A DNA stretch of 64,000 bases from Ifrita kowaldi (taxonomy: Eukaryota; Chordata; Aves; Passeriformes; Cinclosomatidae), in contig VZRS01001522.1 of NCBI GenBank assembly GCA_013398055.1, positions 930,001-994,000 of the forward strand. Reading direction: 5' to 3'. This document shows positions 12,838 to 25,329 of this stretch, in pieces (the stretch's first letter is position 1; every line of letters begins with the position of its first letter). The notes under the pieces are model-generated. The model did not search any database, was not told the DNA's origin, and saw nothing but the letters and a program-made list of their open reading frames with translations. A program made the position numbers and the translations under genes.

Positions 12838-14320
12838 CAATGGATAGCCACATGCTCTTCAGAAGGAACAGGCAAGGAAGGAGAGCTGGTGGGGGACCTT
12901 GTATGTTAGGAAGTGTTTTAAATGTCTGCTATTTTAATGATGGTGATGATAGAGTTGAGTGTTTATGGGAAAGAATCAGGGGACATCTAACACGGCAGAT
13001 GTCCTGGTGGGAGCCTGTTATAAACTACCAGGGCAAAGAGGCAGGTGAAGTATTCTATAAGTGGCTGGCTGATGTTTCACGATTGCTAGTCCTTGTTCTT
13101 GTGGAAGACTTTAACGCGCTGGATGTCTTCTGGAAACTCAGCACAGAGGAGAGGAGGCAGCCTAGGAGGTTCCTGGAGTGTGTGGAAGGTTATTTCCTGA
13201 CACAGCTGGTGAGCAAGCCTACCAGGCGTGGGACCCCATTAGACGTGGTGTTTGCAAGCATAGAAGGGCTGCTGGGACATGTGGTTGTTGGAGGCTGTAT
13301 TGGACACAGTGACCATGAAATGATAGAGTTCTCAATGTTAGTGAAGTAAGGAAAGTGGTCAGCAAAACCTCTATGTTGGACATCCAGAGGGTGGTCATTC
13401 ACCTGCTCAGGACAGTGGTTCAGAGACACCCTTGGGAAACAGACCTTATCAACAAAGGAGTCCAGGAAGGTGGGAGATACTTTAAAAGGGAAATCTTAAA
13501 GATGCAGGAGCAGGCTGTCCCCATGTGCTGAAAGACAAACCATAGTGGAAGAAGACTGGCCTGGTTGAACAGAGGGCTTTTGCTGGAACTCAAGGGAAAA
13601 GAAAAGAGTTTATGACCTTTGGAAGAAGGGGCAGGCAACTCAGGAAGAATACAAGGGTGTTGCTAGGCCACGTAGAGAGAAAATTAGAAAGGCGAAAGCT
13701 CAGCTAGAACTCAATCTGGCTACTGCTGTGAAAGATAATAAAAAGTGGTTTTATAAATACATTAACAATGAAAGAAGGAAAAAGGAAAATCTCCATCTTT
13801 TATTGGGTGTGGGGAGGAACATTGTCACCAAGGATGAGATACTTAATGCCTTCTTTACCTCAGTCTTTCACAGAAAGGCCAGTTATCCTCAGGAGAACCA
13901 GCCTTCTCAGTTGGTAGACAGGGACAAGGATCCCCTGCAACCCAGGAGGAAGTAGTTAGCAACCTGTTCTACTCAGACACTCACAAATCTATGGGGCCAC
14001 TTGGAATTCCCCTGTGGGTACTGAGGGCGCTGGTGGAAGAGCTCACCAAGCCACTCCATCATTTTTCATCAATCCTAGTTAACTGGAGAGGTCCCAGACA
14101 ACTGGAGGTTTGCCAGTGTGATGCCAATCTCCAGGAAGAGTCAGAAGGAGGATCTGGGGAAGAACAAGCCTGTCAGTCTAATGTTGGTGCCAGGGAAGGT
14201 TATGGAACAGACCATCTTGTGCATGATCACACGGCACGTACAGGACTGTACTGTGGAGAGAGGAGTGCAAGAGGCTGTACAGTGGGACATCGGGCAGAAG
14301 GGAGACTCGGACCATATTGA
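12838..14320 (+). mobile_element. CR1 LINE fragment: endonuclease to early reverse transcriptase
   Basis: The frame from 12840 to 13349 (169 codons) follows the CR1 apurinic-type endonuclease. It has Leu-Phe-Arg-Arg and Asp-Gly-Asp-Asp-Arg-Val-Glu-Cys-Leu-Trp near the start. The Gly-Asp-Phe-Asn box is changed to Glu-Asp-Phe-Asn at 13104-13115. Then come Phe-Leu-Thr-Gln-Leu-Val, Pro-Thr-Arg-Arg-Gly and the catalytic Ser-Asp-His-Glu-Met at about 13308-13322. After frame breaks, the linker (Asn-Lys-Lys-Trp-Phe-Tyr-Lys-Tyr near 13740) and the early RT segment (Met-Gly-Pro-Leu-Gly near 13991; Pro-Val-Ser-Leu at about 14170; Ile-Thr-Arg-His-Val-Gln-Asp near 14230) follow. Both ends are truncated and the rest of the RT is missing. 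It is a nonfunctional relic. Confidence 0.9.
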
Positions 14321-16414
14321 GCTTCCAGGAATTAAGTGAACATCAGTAATTTGTCAGAAGGAGTAATTACCCGTAGTCCCAGCTACAGCAAAAAATATCT
14401 AAAGAAATGGGAAGGAAGCACTAGGCACACACATAAACTGTATGCTCTCTATGAAGCTGAGAAGAGAAACTGAACCTTCCAAAAGATAATTACCTTCATC
14501 TTCATGGACTACACAGGGATTCTGGGAAATAAATCTCTTAACCTAGGTACTTCAGAACAACATCTAAACAATTGTATGTCACATTTATCTAATCACTTGC
14601 TAAAATTGGTATCCTAGCTGTTTAGTTCCCAAGTGTTTAACTGTCAAAATATCAATGACATTATAAATATCTGTGTTTTCACAGACATAAATGCAGAAAA
14701 AAACCTGAAATATTTTTATATTGATTGGAAAAATGCAGAATTGCAAATCAGAGAGTGCAATGTAGTAATACAACATCAAGCTTTTTAACAGTGGTCACCT
14801 ACTTAGTTGATGCCAGAGTAAGGGTAACAAGGAGTCATTTCTGCTGGTGTGAGATGGCAGTCCTTCAGTCTGAAGAATGAGACTCCCAGCTGATGTTTGT
14901 TGACATCTTTATCAGTTTCAGGGACAGCAAAAATGTCTAGATCGACAGAATGAGGTTGGCTTTCACTCTCACATCCCATAGGTAAGAAGGTGCTGTGCAA
15001 AAGGATTGCATGGGCTGTATCTATTTTGCAGGTAAATAGAAGTGTGCAGGGCTGCCTGTTCAGGTACTACCATGAACTATGTCTGCACCAAACCCAAATA
15101 TATTGGATTTATATCTGTAATGGCATAGTCATTGTTTCTTGCCTTTTCCTTCTTTTTTAAAACCTCTACAGAGACAAACAAAAGAGCCACTAGATTAACC
15201 TGGATATAGTAACAAGAGGAGGTTCAGCAATATGATTTTCTCTTACTCTATAGGAAAATTACTATTAAAAGCCACCACCACAATTTACAAGGTGAGAGTA
15301 GTGCTTGTGTGTATAGTAGTTACCTTACTTTTCCTGACCCATTCATCCCAGAAGCACTAGCACTGATCCTGTACTTACAGCTGTGAGAACAGGACCACTG
15401 TGACAGGGTGCTAAGACATATGTGCTAATTAAGAAATGTGGTAGCTTGAACAATTTAAGATAATCAATCAGTTTAATTTTAGATTAGCACTTGGTTACTG
15501 AAACAATTTTCCTGTTCTCAGGAGCATCTTTCGATTTGTAGACACTGATATTACTGAGGTCAAGTTGTGCCTGCCTGAAGATAAGCTATAACTTGGACTT
15601 AAGCACTTTGCTTTCCAAACACACATACCAGTAAACCATACAGATGACTTCTAAAAACTTCACTTTTTTTTTCCCCTAGGGATAGATTAAAAAAGCAAGA
15701 TTGTTCCAGTATAGTGATTTTTTTTACCAGATTGCTTCTCCAAGGAGAATTTAACATTATTTCAGGGAGCATTCCTACAGGACAAAAGCTTATTGTGCTA
15801 TCTTGAAATGCCTCTAAACAATAAAAAAACCCCCAAACCATTAACAGATGTAAGGTAAGATGACAATAGGTACATCTAGTAACACATCCTGCCATTTTAT
15901 ATTATCCAAGCTCTATTTAGATGCAATTTAATCTTTGGATTTATTTTCAATACATTCTTAATCATCAATGGCTTGAATAGGATTATTAACTCATCTGTCC
16001 TCAACAGATGCAGTGTGTTGTCACAAGTTGTCGCAAGTGTTGAAGACTTGTATGCTTGTGAATAAGCATCTAATTCTATGTCCAAACAAGAAATAGGTGC
16101 TCCTCGCTAACAAGTTCACGAGGTTCCAGCCAGAATACTTGCTGCTAGCAAAAGTCTCCATCATCCTGAAAATGCAAGCTGCTTTCCTTCTTAAAGACAA
16201 TTAGTCTTGACTCACCATTACAAAAGTGCTCTGGGGACTACACCACTGCTGTTCAAGAGTATTTTGCATTTGCAGTAGGCTCTAGCAATCCCTGGTTATT
16301 ATACAGCTATGATTCACTTTATCTGGGCTTACACAGGGACTACTGCTTGGCACGATGTGGCTGTGACCCAAAGCCAAGAGATAACAGGAATGTGTCTTTT
16401 CCATTGGTGCTACT
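14321..16414. other. Noncoding intergenic sequence
   Basis: AT-rich sequence with no gene, RNA or transposon I can identify. Short open frames on both strands have no recognisable motifs. Confidence 0.6.
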
Positions 16415-16795
16415 TTTATGTCTTGGTTCTGGCCAGGACAGGGTTAATTTTTTGCAGTAGCCCGGAGGGGGTGTGGCCAGGGCCCAGATGTTATTTGACA
16501 CCACCTCACCTTACTGCTGGTGGGTAAAGGTATTTACTGTCTTCCCTGGAGAAGGGGATCCTCCTGGTTGAGTAAACAGTGTGGAGATGGAGTGGTCTGG
16601 TATTTGTTTTTTGTTGGGGGCTTTTCATGCAAACAATTTATTTTTCCTATGCCTTTTGTTGTTATTATTATTGTTATCATTGTTCTTCTTGTTGCTGTTA
16701 CTGTTTGCTTTCTCATCTCATTGCTGTTTCCAGTTCTTATCTCAGCCCATGAGGGGAGTGGGAGGGGAAGCAGTATGTGGATTTGGTGAGAATAC
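16415..16795 (+). mobile_element. Degenerate avian endogenous-retrovirus solo LTR
   Basis: The left part (about 16420-16490) has the GGCCAGGACAGGGTTAAT motif and a GGGTGTGGCCAGGG stretch. The right part (about 16662-16760) has a Thr/Leu-like run of TTATTATT/TTGTT trinucleotides followed by CAGTTCTTATCTCAGCCCAT and a G-rich tail. This left-to-right order resembles avian ERV LTRs as I recall them. No gag, pol or env sequence flanks it, so it is best read as a solo LTR. Exact ends and target-site duplication were not resolved. Confidence 0.6.
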
Positions 16796-17439
16796 TGAAT
16801 TGGAGAATACCATTCCTAAGCAACAATCCTTTATTACAAGGAGCAGATCTTATTTTGTTATAGACCCAGCATGAGGAGCTACAACAAAGCTGAGCAAAAG
16901 AAACGTCTCCCATTCTTGCCATGATCTCCTGAGAGAACACAGCTGGACTTCAGGTAATGCTCACAACCAGGCTATAAATGTCAAAACCTGGAGGCAGGAC
17001 TTTATCAGATGACAGCGTAACAATCTACTGAAGCAATTTGTGGAATGAGCAAAGCCAAGCAAGGTTCATGATGGACACAAGGCTCTGCAGAGCCCTGACA
17101 CTGAAAAGAGTGACTGTCTTTATATCTTCCTGTCTTTTTCTGTCTTTTCGTAAGATTTTCTACTCAAACCCTACACTTTTGACAAAGTGGACTGTGTGCA
17201 ACTAGCTCAGAAATTTAATAAGGTAGTTTAAGAAATTATACAAAGTCTCTGATACTGCAGTGGCTACTTTGAAAAATGTCTGGGGTGAAAAAGATTCAAA
17301 TTGGAAAAATGGAAGTAGGGGTATAGTCCCCTGAAAAAATCTTTTCATAGCAGAAACAGTGTGATGCAGGAGGAGCTGCAAACTCTGCTGTAAATAGGCA
17401 TCCAAGCCCTGGTATTGATCTGGAAGGAAGTAGGAACTG
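16796..17439. other. Noncoding intergenic sequence
   Basis: Sequence between the LTR and the next CR1 copy. No gene, RNA or repeat is recognised. Confidence 0.55.
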
Positions 17440-17945
17440 TCATAGAATATTATGAGTTGGAAGAGATCCACAAGGATCATCGAGTCCAACTCCTGGCCCT
17501 GCAGAGGACATCCCCAAAAGTCACACCATGTGCCTGAGAGTGTTGTCCAAACACTTCTTGAGCTCTGTCAGGCTTGGTGCTGTGACCACTTCCCTGGGGA
17601 ACCTGTTCCAGTGGCCAACCACCCTCTGGGTGATGAACCTTTTCCTGTTATCTAACCTAATTCTCCTCTGACTCAGCTTCATGCCATTCCCGTGGGTCCT
17701 GTCACTGGTCACCAGAGAGAAGAGATCTGTGTCTACCCCTCCATTTCCCCTTGTGAAGATGTTATAGACTGCAATGAGGTCTCTCCTCAGTCTCCTCTTC
17801 TCCAGGCTGAACAGACCAAGTGACCTCAGCTGCTCCTCATACAGCTTCCCCTCCAGACCCTTCACCATCCTCATGGCCATGTCTTGATGCTCTCTAACAG
17901 CTTTGTCTTTTTGGTATTGTGGTGCCCAAAACTGCACGCTATGAT
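17440..17945 (-). mobile_element. CR1 LINE 3' end (reverse strand), well preserved
   Basis: The minus-strand frame 17937-17521 (138 codons) reads as the CR1 ORF2 C-terminus: Gln-Phe-Trp-Ala-Pro-Gln-Tyr, Glu-Glu-Gln-Leu-Arg-Ser-Leu-Gly-Leu-Phe-Ser-Leu-Glu-Lys-Arg-Arg-Leu, Asp-Arg-Thr-His-Gly-Asn-Gly, His-Trp-Asn-Arg-Phe-Pro-Arg-Glu-Val-Val. It is open for its whole length. It is followed by the 3' noncoding tail (17520 down to 17440), which ends in the avian CR1 tail pattern (GACTCGATGATCC... TTCCAACTC on the minus strand). It is strongly 5'-truncated, as usual for CR1, and is one of the younger copies here. Confidence 0.93.
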
Positions 17946-20900
17946 AAAGATATATGGAAGATAGATCATGGAAATCCCTCAGCTATGAGACACTGTCAAA
18001 CTGCACAAATGGCAGCTTCTGCTCGACCCCTGTCATGAGCCTGTGGCACACTGAGACTGGCAGCCTTTGCAATATTTCCTTAAAAAGGAAAGGTGAGTCT
18101 CTAGGTGGGCAATGCTTTGCCAGGAGCTTATGAGCATTTATGGAAAAAAAAGATGAGTAGTTTAGAAGAAATATTTTAAATTAAAAGAGACATGAAACAA
18201 GATAGATGAGAAAATTAAATTACATTTTATTTTATTAAATCAGACTAAATTATAATGATTTTTTTCAGACTAAATAAAGCTGTTTTACATGGCTAATACA
18301 GTGTGATAACTGAGGTGAAGCTTCACAAAAACATGCAATGCTTTTAACAGCTATTAGGGAAATCAAAGACTCTGATGTATAGAGTATCATTTGCAACACA
18401 GCTGAAGCAGAAGATAATATAAGTATCACCTATCTTGTCAGTGGTATTATTTTAGGAGATACTTTCAAAAGAATGGTTGATTTACTCCAGAGAAGGATAA
18501 TTCTTAAGAATAGTCATCAACGATGCAAACCAAAGCAGCTGTTTCATCAGTCTCCAATCAAAAGGGTGAGTTGTTATTGATAATCATAACTGATAATGGC
18601 CTTCCTGAGAGCATATGATAAACCATAAGATAATTCATCCACTTTCAAAACCAGTTGATTTCTCTGTTATTCACTAGAATTATCACTGCACAGCAACATC
18701 TTTTGTCATGCTAGAATGATGAATTTTCATCATATGCAAATGCTAGAATATGCAAGCTGATGATTAAAGACAACCACAGAAAAAAGAATTTGTCTAGGAG
18801 CAACAGACCTAAGACTAAGGGTCTTCTAGTCCTATTTTCTGGTGTTGTTTGAGAAGGAAAATTATTCTTCTCTGGGACATGTTTAAAAAATATAAAAATC
18901 AAAGCACTTTCATACTGATGATGCAATGAAGCAACTTTGAAAACATACCATGAAATACATATTTAAAATATTGGCAGACTTCTGCATTATGACACAGTGG
19001 AATATGCATATATTCTTTAACCTCCATGCTATCCCAATGCTGCTAAATGTTGAAATGTTTGATATGATCCACAAATGATTTTTGATAATCAACAGTATTT
19101 TCCTTACACAATCCAGTGAGGACCTGTCATAATAGACTACTTTTTTTCCTCAATAGTTAAGCTAGGAAGAAATGCTGGCTTTACATGAAGTATTCTGACC
19201 CATTCCTACAACTGTAAATAAATCTATTGACCTGACAGCTGAGTTTACACCAAGGTATATTGCAGGGCAGTTCTATTTGATTATGTGGTGAATATCCAAT
19301 AACAGTTAAAATAATGTGAAGCTCAGACAGATCTCTGCTTCTAGGAAGCACAGGAGATATTTATGACTGTGATATATTCAATTTGGTTATTAAACATTTG
19401 TTTTGTGAAGTGTAGTATAGTAACCAATAATTGGAAGATGGAAAAGGAACCTTAAGAAAAATGGAGATGCAAAAGGATAAATTCAGTGCAACTTTAGAGA
19501 ACGTAAAAGGCAGCAAAATACAGTCTAATATACCAAAAAGCAATCTCTAAATATCTGAGACTTTTGTTGCAATTGAGAGACCTAGAGGTCAATTAATAGC
19601 AATTGTAGAAGTTCAGCAAGTGACATAATGTATTGCAGAGAGAGTGTTAATGTTCTGGACAGAATTATTTCACCCTTCCTTTAGATTTGCTATGGGATAC
19701 TGTTACCAAGAGTTTAAATTGTCATTCTGGAGAAAATGTTTTCCAATTATCAAACAGACCAGCCTTATGAAGAGACCTTTTTATCTCTTGTGCTTTGCAG
19801 ATTAAAAAACTTCTTATACTCTAAGGAGGATTGCTCAGGATAGGGTGTACTGAAAAGCCACTTTCAACTTTCAACAAAGGCTGAGCCAAGTATCAACCAA
19901 ATCTATTTGAAACCGGAAAAAGTGCAGACCATAGTCTTTGCCTGCCCCATTATTTTTCATTTTCACATGTCTTTGTCCTCCTGATCTGGCTGGAACAGTA
20001 AGTGCTCACAGTAGTCAGGTAGAACAGCTGCCCTGTTAGGCTCTAACAAAATAAGACCAGACAGATAATAAAATAATATTCTCCTGAGAGCATCCTATAA
20101 GCTGTGAAATTATTCTTATCCTAAACCACTTGAAGGGAATTTTCATCTTAGCTAGAGATAAGAGGAATCAGCAAAATGAAAAGATTTCTTTGCTATGGGA
20201 TTTCAAAGTATGGGTGAACATACATCAAACATACATTGGCATGCTGTTTTGCCATGATTCATGCCAGGGTCCTAGTCCTCTAATAATTCACTGTGGCTTT
20301 GGCTACATTGGCAGATACTGGAGTGAAATAGAAGCAGATCTTCAGAGACAATCTATTGGTACTCAGAAGCCAGCACCCACAGTAAGTGGGATTTGGAGGG
20401 GATTTACTTTAGACTAGCGCCAATCTAGTTCCATAGGGGGAAGACCCACTAGTGCTGGAGCACAGCATATTCCATCAGTCCTGGTCAGCACATCCAGAGA
20501 GATGCTGCAATCATCTTCATGTACTTTGAGGCCCGCTTTTGAATTGAACGCTCCTCATTTGCACTGAAGTGCCAATGCGTACCATGTACGCCTTGTACAT
20601 TTGTGCCAGTGGGGTTCACTGGGTTCAACTGTGTCACTTCCTTGACCGGGAAAATAGAGCATGGACTGGAGAAGAGTTTGAATAGTGCTCACTCCTGCAC
20701 ATGACTTTGGGGTTATCCAAGCTGGATTTAACTTCCTGAATGAAATAGAGTGCATCTTGATGTCCAAGTCCCCTGTAAGACTCCTTGCCTTGTCTGCAGC
20801 ATACACGTGCCTTGTACTTGGAAGTACCCCTCTTCTCACTGGTCACCATATTCCCTATCAAAGTCTGCTGACTTTGAAGATGTGTCTCGACAGATGGTAA

Positions 20901-21959
20901 ATCCAGGCTCCTGAGAAATCCAGGATCCTAGTCTGTTTACTGGGAAATTGTCTGATAGGTGAGGGAGGAGCAAAGATAAAATTGTCTTCTTAGGGTGAAG
21001 AAGAGTTAGGGATTGTGGACTCATGTCTTGTAAAAGAGGAAAGATCAAAATGTATTTATTTGCTGTTTACTGCCTCATGTTGAAAATACTTGAAGGTATA
21101 GTGAAAGGCAATGACAATATTAATTAAGCAAGGGAATGTTTGTGATTTGAAGTTATCTTTCTGTACCTAAGCACTCCAGCCTGGTTACCACAGATGTGTC
21201 TACACTTCAACTTGTTTTTCATTTCATTATAACTTAAAAGGAGAGGAAGTGTAACATGCTAAATGTAAAGGAATATCATCTTATATGCTGTAAACTTCCC
21301 CTTCCCCTGGATGCAAAGATAGGTGCAGTCTTCTTTCTTCCTCAGTTTTTCTCTGCTTGAGATTACTTCTCTTGCTTAATTTTTAAGTGCAGCTGAAGAT
21401 GTACTGTTAGTAATCATTTTAATGAGTAATGTAAGTGAGCAGTTAAATCAATGTCTTGGAGATGAAATCCTAATTAAAATAGTATTTAGTTATGAAAAGT
21501 GAGAACTTTATAATTTATTTTCTATTAAGATGTTGACTGTTTCACTGAAAGCAATTATTTTGTGGTTCAAATCACAATATAAAAGCTGCACTGAAGTTCC
21601 ATTTCTGCATCTTTCTGTTCTCCTCCTGTGGATATCCACCATCCTCAAATTTAAAGGCCCCTTTTAAAAAGACCAGTACCAAAATGTTTGCATTAGTTTT
21701 CTTTATTCTTGAGATGTTTTTCACATTTATTGTAACACTAGGCTGCTATGCTGTTTAAGACTTTTTTTTTTTACATTAAATATTCAGGTAGGATTAACCA
21801 TGATGATGCATATTTAAACCCACTTTTTCTGAACTTCCCTAAGAAGAATGGATCTGTTTTCATTTGGGTTGCAGGTTTTAAATACCGTGCATGTGACTCT
21901 GTTCTTATGTTTGTGCTTACTCAAATGCAAGCACACAAATGTCATGTGTGTACTTTTTG
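17946..21959. other. Noncoding intergenic sequence
   Basis: AT-rich sequence without supported genes. A block at about 20250-20950 is noticeably less AT-rich and has overlapping open frames on both strands (up to 95 codons), but I recognise no protein or transposon in it. Confidence 0.55.
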
Positions 21960-22045
21960 AGGATGTCCCTGACCATGACAGGGGGATTGGACTAAATGAC
22001 CTTTAAAGGTCTCTTCCAACCCGAAGTATTCTCTGATTCTATAAA
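21960..22045 (+). mobile_element. CR1 LINE 3' tail fragment
   Basis: About 85 bases match the terminal CR1 pattern: ATGACAGGGGGATTGGACTA, then a TGACCTTTAAAGGTCTCTTCC core, ending in CTGATTCTATAAA. Only the 3' noncoding end is present, as in very short 5'-truncated insertions. Confidence 0.88.
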
Positions 22046-25000
22046 GCTAAGGTGTGAGGTGCACACAGGGAATTGTTTTCTGAATCCACAGTTAAGGTCT
22101 ACAAATGCAATTTCATCAAAATATTGTTATGTAAATCTACCCTTTTGAAGAAATGACTGCAATGGTCCTTGAGCTCTTGCTGTTCTATATACTTTTTTTG
22201 GTGGAAGACAGAACACAATAATATTTTTTTCTTCTGTCTCCACACACTGAATAACTTTGCTCTCAGCAGGGTAAGTGATCCTTACAGAACCATGTGAGAG
22301 CCATCAAGTTCCCTCAAGCACAGTGAATGAAGATGGGCCATCCACTAAGCCTAGGTTTTCAAAGCCCTTATGCACTCAAAATGGTATGCAGCCATACAAA
22401 TCTGGCATCAAGTCTCATGTGCTCCTGTCAGGGAAGTAGCTATATCCAAGAGAAATACAGCAGAAGATGGATGTCAGCTATGTAAAATGACATATGAGTG
22501 TTTTTAAGTTCCTCTGTGGTCTTGAACAATTGAACAATGAAGAATCAAAATGCTCTTCAGTACAAAGTGTGAAGTCTCCCAGGTGAAAAATACAGTGATA
22601 TTGACTGTTTATATATTAAAGTGGTGGACTTCTTCCTCCTCCTTCTAGTTAGACTTCACCCTTAAGCATAAAAATTCTTTCTTGGGTCCTTCTAGACAAA
22701 TCACAGATTGTAGGTGCCTTGAGATTGAATAGGTGGCTTCCAGACTGGAAATCAAGAGTTTGTGCTAAGTGCCTTTGCTCCTTCTATAGTGCATGAAGTT
22801 AGGTGTATTACTATGGAATCCAAATCAATAATTACACTTTTAAGAAATTAGGGAACTGGTGATCTTGTCTGGCTGTGTTTTAGAAGTCTTTTATGTTGGA
22901 TTATCCTGTTATCTTGCCCTCCTTAAATGAGAAGAGAAGAGAAGAGAAGAGAAGAGAAGAGAAGAGAAGAGAAGAGAAAAGTTTTTCAGTGAGCTTGGGC
23001 AGCATTTAGGTACTGAGCTGCTCAAATTAGTGCTCCTCCTGTTGTTGGTATGGGTATTCCTCTAGAGTCCTGGAGAAATTTCAGTTAAGTCTGAATATAT
23101 GTCTTCGGATTTTCCACTACTAGGCAGCAGCAGATGTGATGTGACAGCTGAGATGCGATTTCACTTTTAGGTACTTACAATCTTTACCAAATTTAACCCA
23201 TGAATTATTTTTCTTTTTCCCTTTGTCAGCATGCCATCACTTCCCATTTTATAATTGAAATTCTACACTGTGATGATTTAACAATATATTCACTTTTTTT
23301 TAGTAGACTTCACCAATCTGAAACTTTCATCTGTAAATTTTTGTATTTCTTCTCTTTGAAACCATTAGTTCAGTGAGTAATCAGTTAAATAAAATGATCT
23401 CAAGAGCAGATTTTTAACTACTCAACTTTTTAACATGGAAAGTTAATTCCCGACAGTAGTCTCAAGCACTTTCTGAAAGATGGTCTTACTTTCCTACTGA
23501 CCCCAGAACTATGCAGCTTCTTTAGCAAATAACTGACAGACTTAAAATGGTTTTGAAAGACAGTGACTTATGAAGCTCTGTTCTTCTTTTGATAAACTCA
23601 TTAAATATGACTGTAGAAGATAGAGATGTTGATTTTCCTTTGCAGAAGCCATTCTGGTTTGTTCCTTCTTAGTGATAATAGTGATGTGAATCCTACAGTT
23701 TTGCTTAACTTTGGTCAATTTGCTGTTTCTGAAATGATGCCTAGCAGGTCTGAAGTGACACGACTGACTCCTTTCTTCAACTCTGTGCTTTTTTTTTTTT
23801 TAAGACGGCCTTCTTACTTCCAGCATCAGAAGGTGTTTTTAACTGAGAATTTAAATACTGTTGTTAGGCTAGCTGTGCAAGTACCAAGTAGATGAGAAAT
23901 ATCTGCAGGCCTTAGTAACTAACTCACTGTCTTTTAGCATATTATCCTGTATCATGTCCTTCTTTTGACACTCAACTAGGTAATTTCTGCAGCTTTACTT
24001 CAACATACTCTTTTCCATTTTGCAGTTTTCATTTATTACTTCTTTTATTTTCCTTAGGAATACAGGCAATCCGAATTGATTTCTTTCCCTTCATGTTTTC
24101 TTCTGATGGTGAAAGATCTTTTTGTTATTTTCTGTTCCCTGTTTGCTTTTCAAAACTTTTATACCTGTTTCTCATCTAGAATTTTACTTATTCATGGAAT
24201 AATTTCTTCTCTACTTATTAGAGGGATGGATTTCTATTGTTGACATTAAAGTACAAGAAAAATTCAGATTTGGGTCTATCTGAAACCAGCTTGTCAGGAT
24301 GTCATCCTTAGTCTTGTGTCACTTGAGAAATATCATTGGTGCTGCTTTTATTATAATTTTTTTTAAAAGTACTCCCATGCGCCTTAGTGTTCTAAACCCT
24401 GAAATCAAATGAAAATTCCATTTTGTCACTGTTCATGCTGCATGTTATTTCACTTGTAATCTTCCACCTCTTTCACTGCTAGCAAGCTGCTGGATCTACA
24501 CGGGTTGAAATTAAGTTTTTAAATAGATGCTCCAAACTGTTCATGTAGAAAGAAGATGTCTTGGAATCCTGTAAGTTTGTTTAAACTTCTTATGTCAAAT
24601 TTTCACAGTAGTCACTTTAACTACATATCTTTTAGTGACAGGGTGGAATTTTATAGGCTGGTAAAGAGCTTTAATGATTCCATAAACATCAGAATGCAAA
24701 GACATAAGCATTCATTGCATATTTTGCAAAACGCAGCCAATTTGACAGATTGATTTATAATAAACCTAAGGATAATGGCCATTTTCAGGGCAGAAGGACT
24801 TCCCAGAGAGGAAGGGACTTGGGGATGGGCTTTGCTCATTGTCTTGCTGAGGGGGACAGCAATCCTGCTTCTTGGAGCTAGTGCCACCAGCTGCAGCAGA
24901 GGAGCTGCTTCTGCACTTACTCTGTAATAAATGCATATGCTCTCCTCTGAGCTCATGCCTTTGCCATCATGCTAGGATGCTGCCTGCTGTGTTAATCCAC

Positions 25001-25329
25001 CAGTAAAGAGACTTCAGGTCATGCAATAATATGTGCCTTTACCGTCTGTCAGTACCCCCAGGACTGGCTATTAATTTTCAAGTCATTGAATTTTCACTTA
25101 ATGTACTGCAGCTCTCTGAAGCATGGTGAGTTTCTTTAACCATTAAAGCAGCTGTAAGCTGTATATATAAAATAATAACCAGAAGATGATGTGTAAAGAA
25201 GACAAAACACTGCCTTTCATCAGAATAACCACTGGATGGGGGATTATTTACATTTCTGTGCAGTGACAACTTGACTCGAAGGAGGATGATGATGATGACT
25301 GTAAAACGGTTTGCTCCTTACACCGAGAA
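22046..25329. other. Noncoding sequence upstream of the CpG island
   Basis: AT-rich intergenic sequence containing a GAGAA microsatellite (22929-22978) and a somewhat GC-richer block at about 24780-24960. No exon is recognised. It could hold distal promoter or enhancer elements of the receptor gene, but nothing specific is visible. Confidence 0.55.
22929..22978. repeat. (GAGAA)n pentanucleotide microsatellite
   Basis: About ten perfect tandem copies of GAGAA, a pure purine tract on the + strand. Such arrays are commonly length-variable. Confidence 0.95.
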
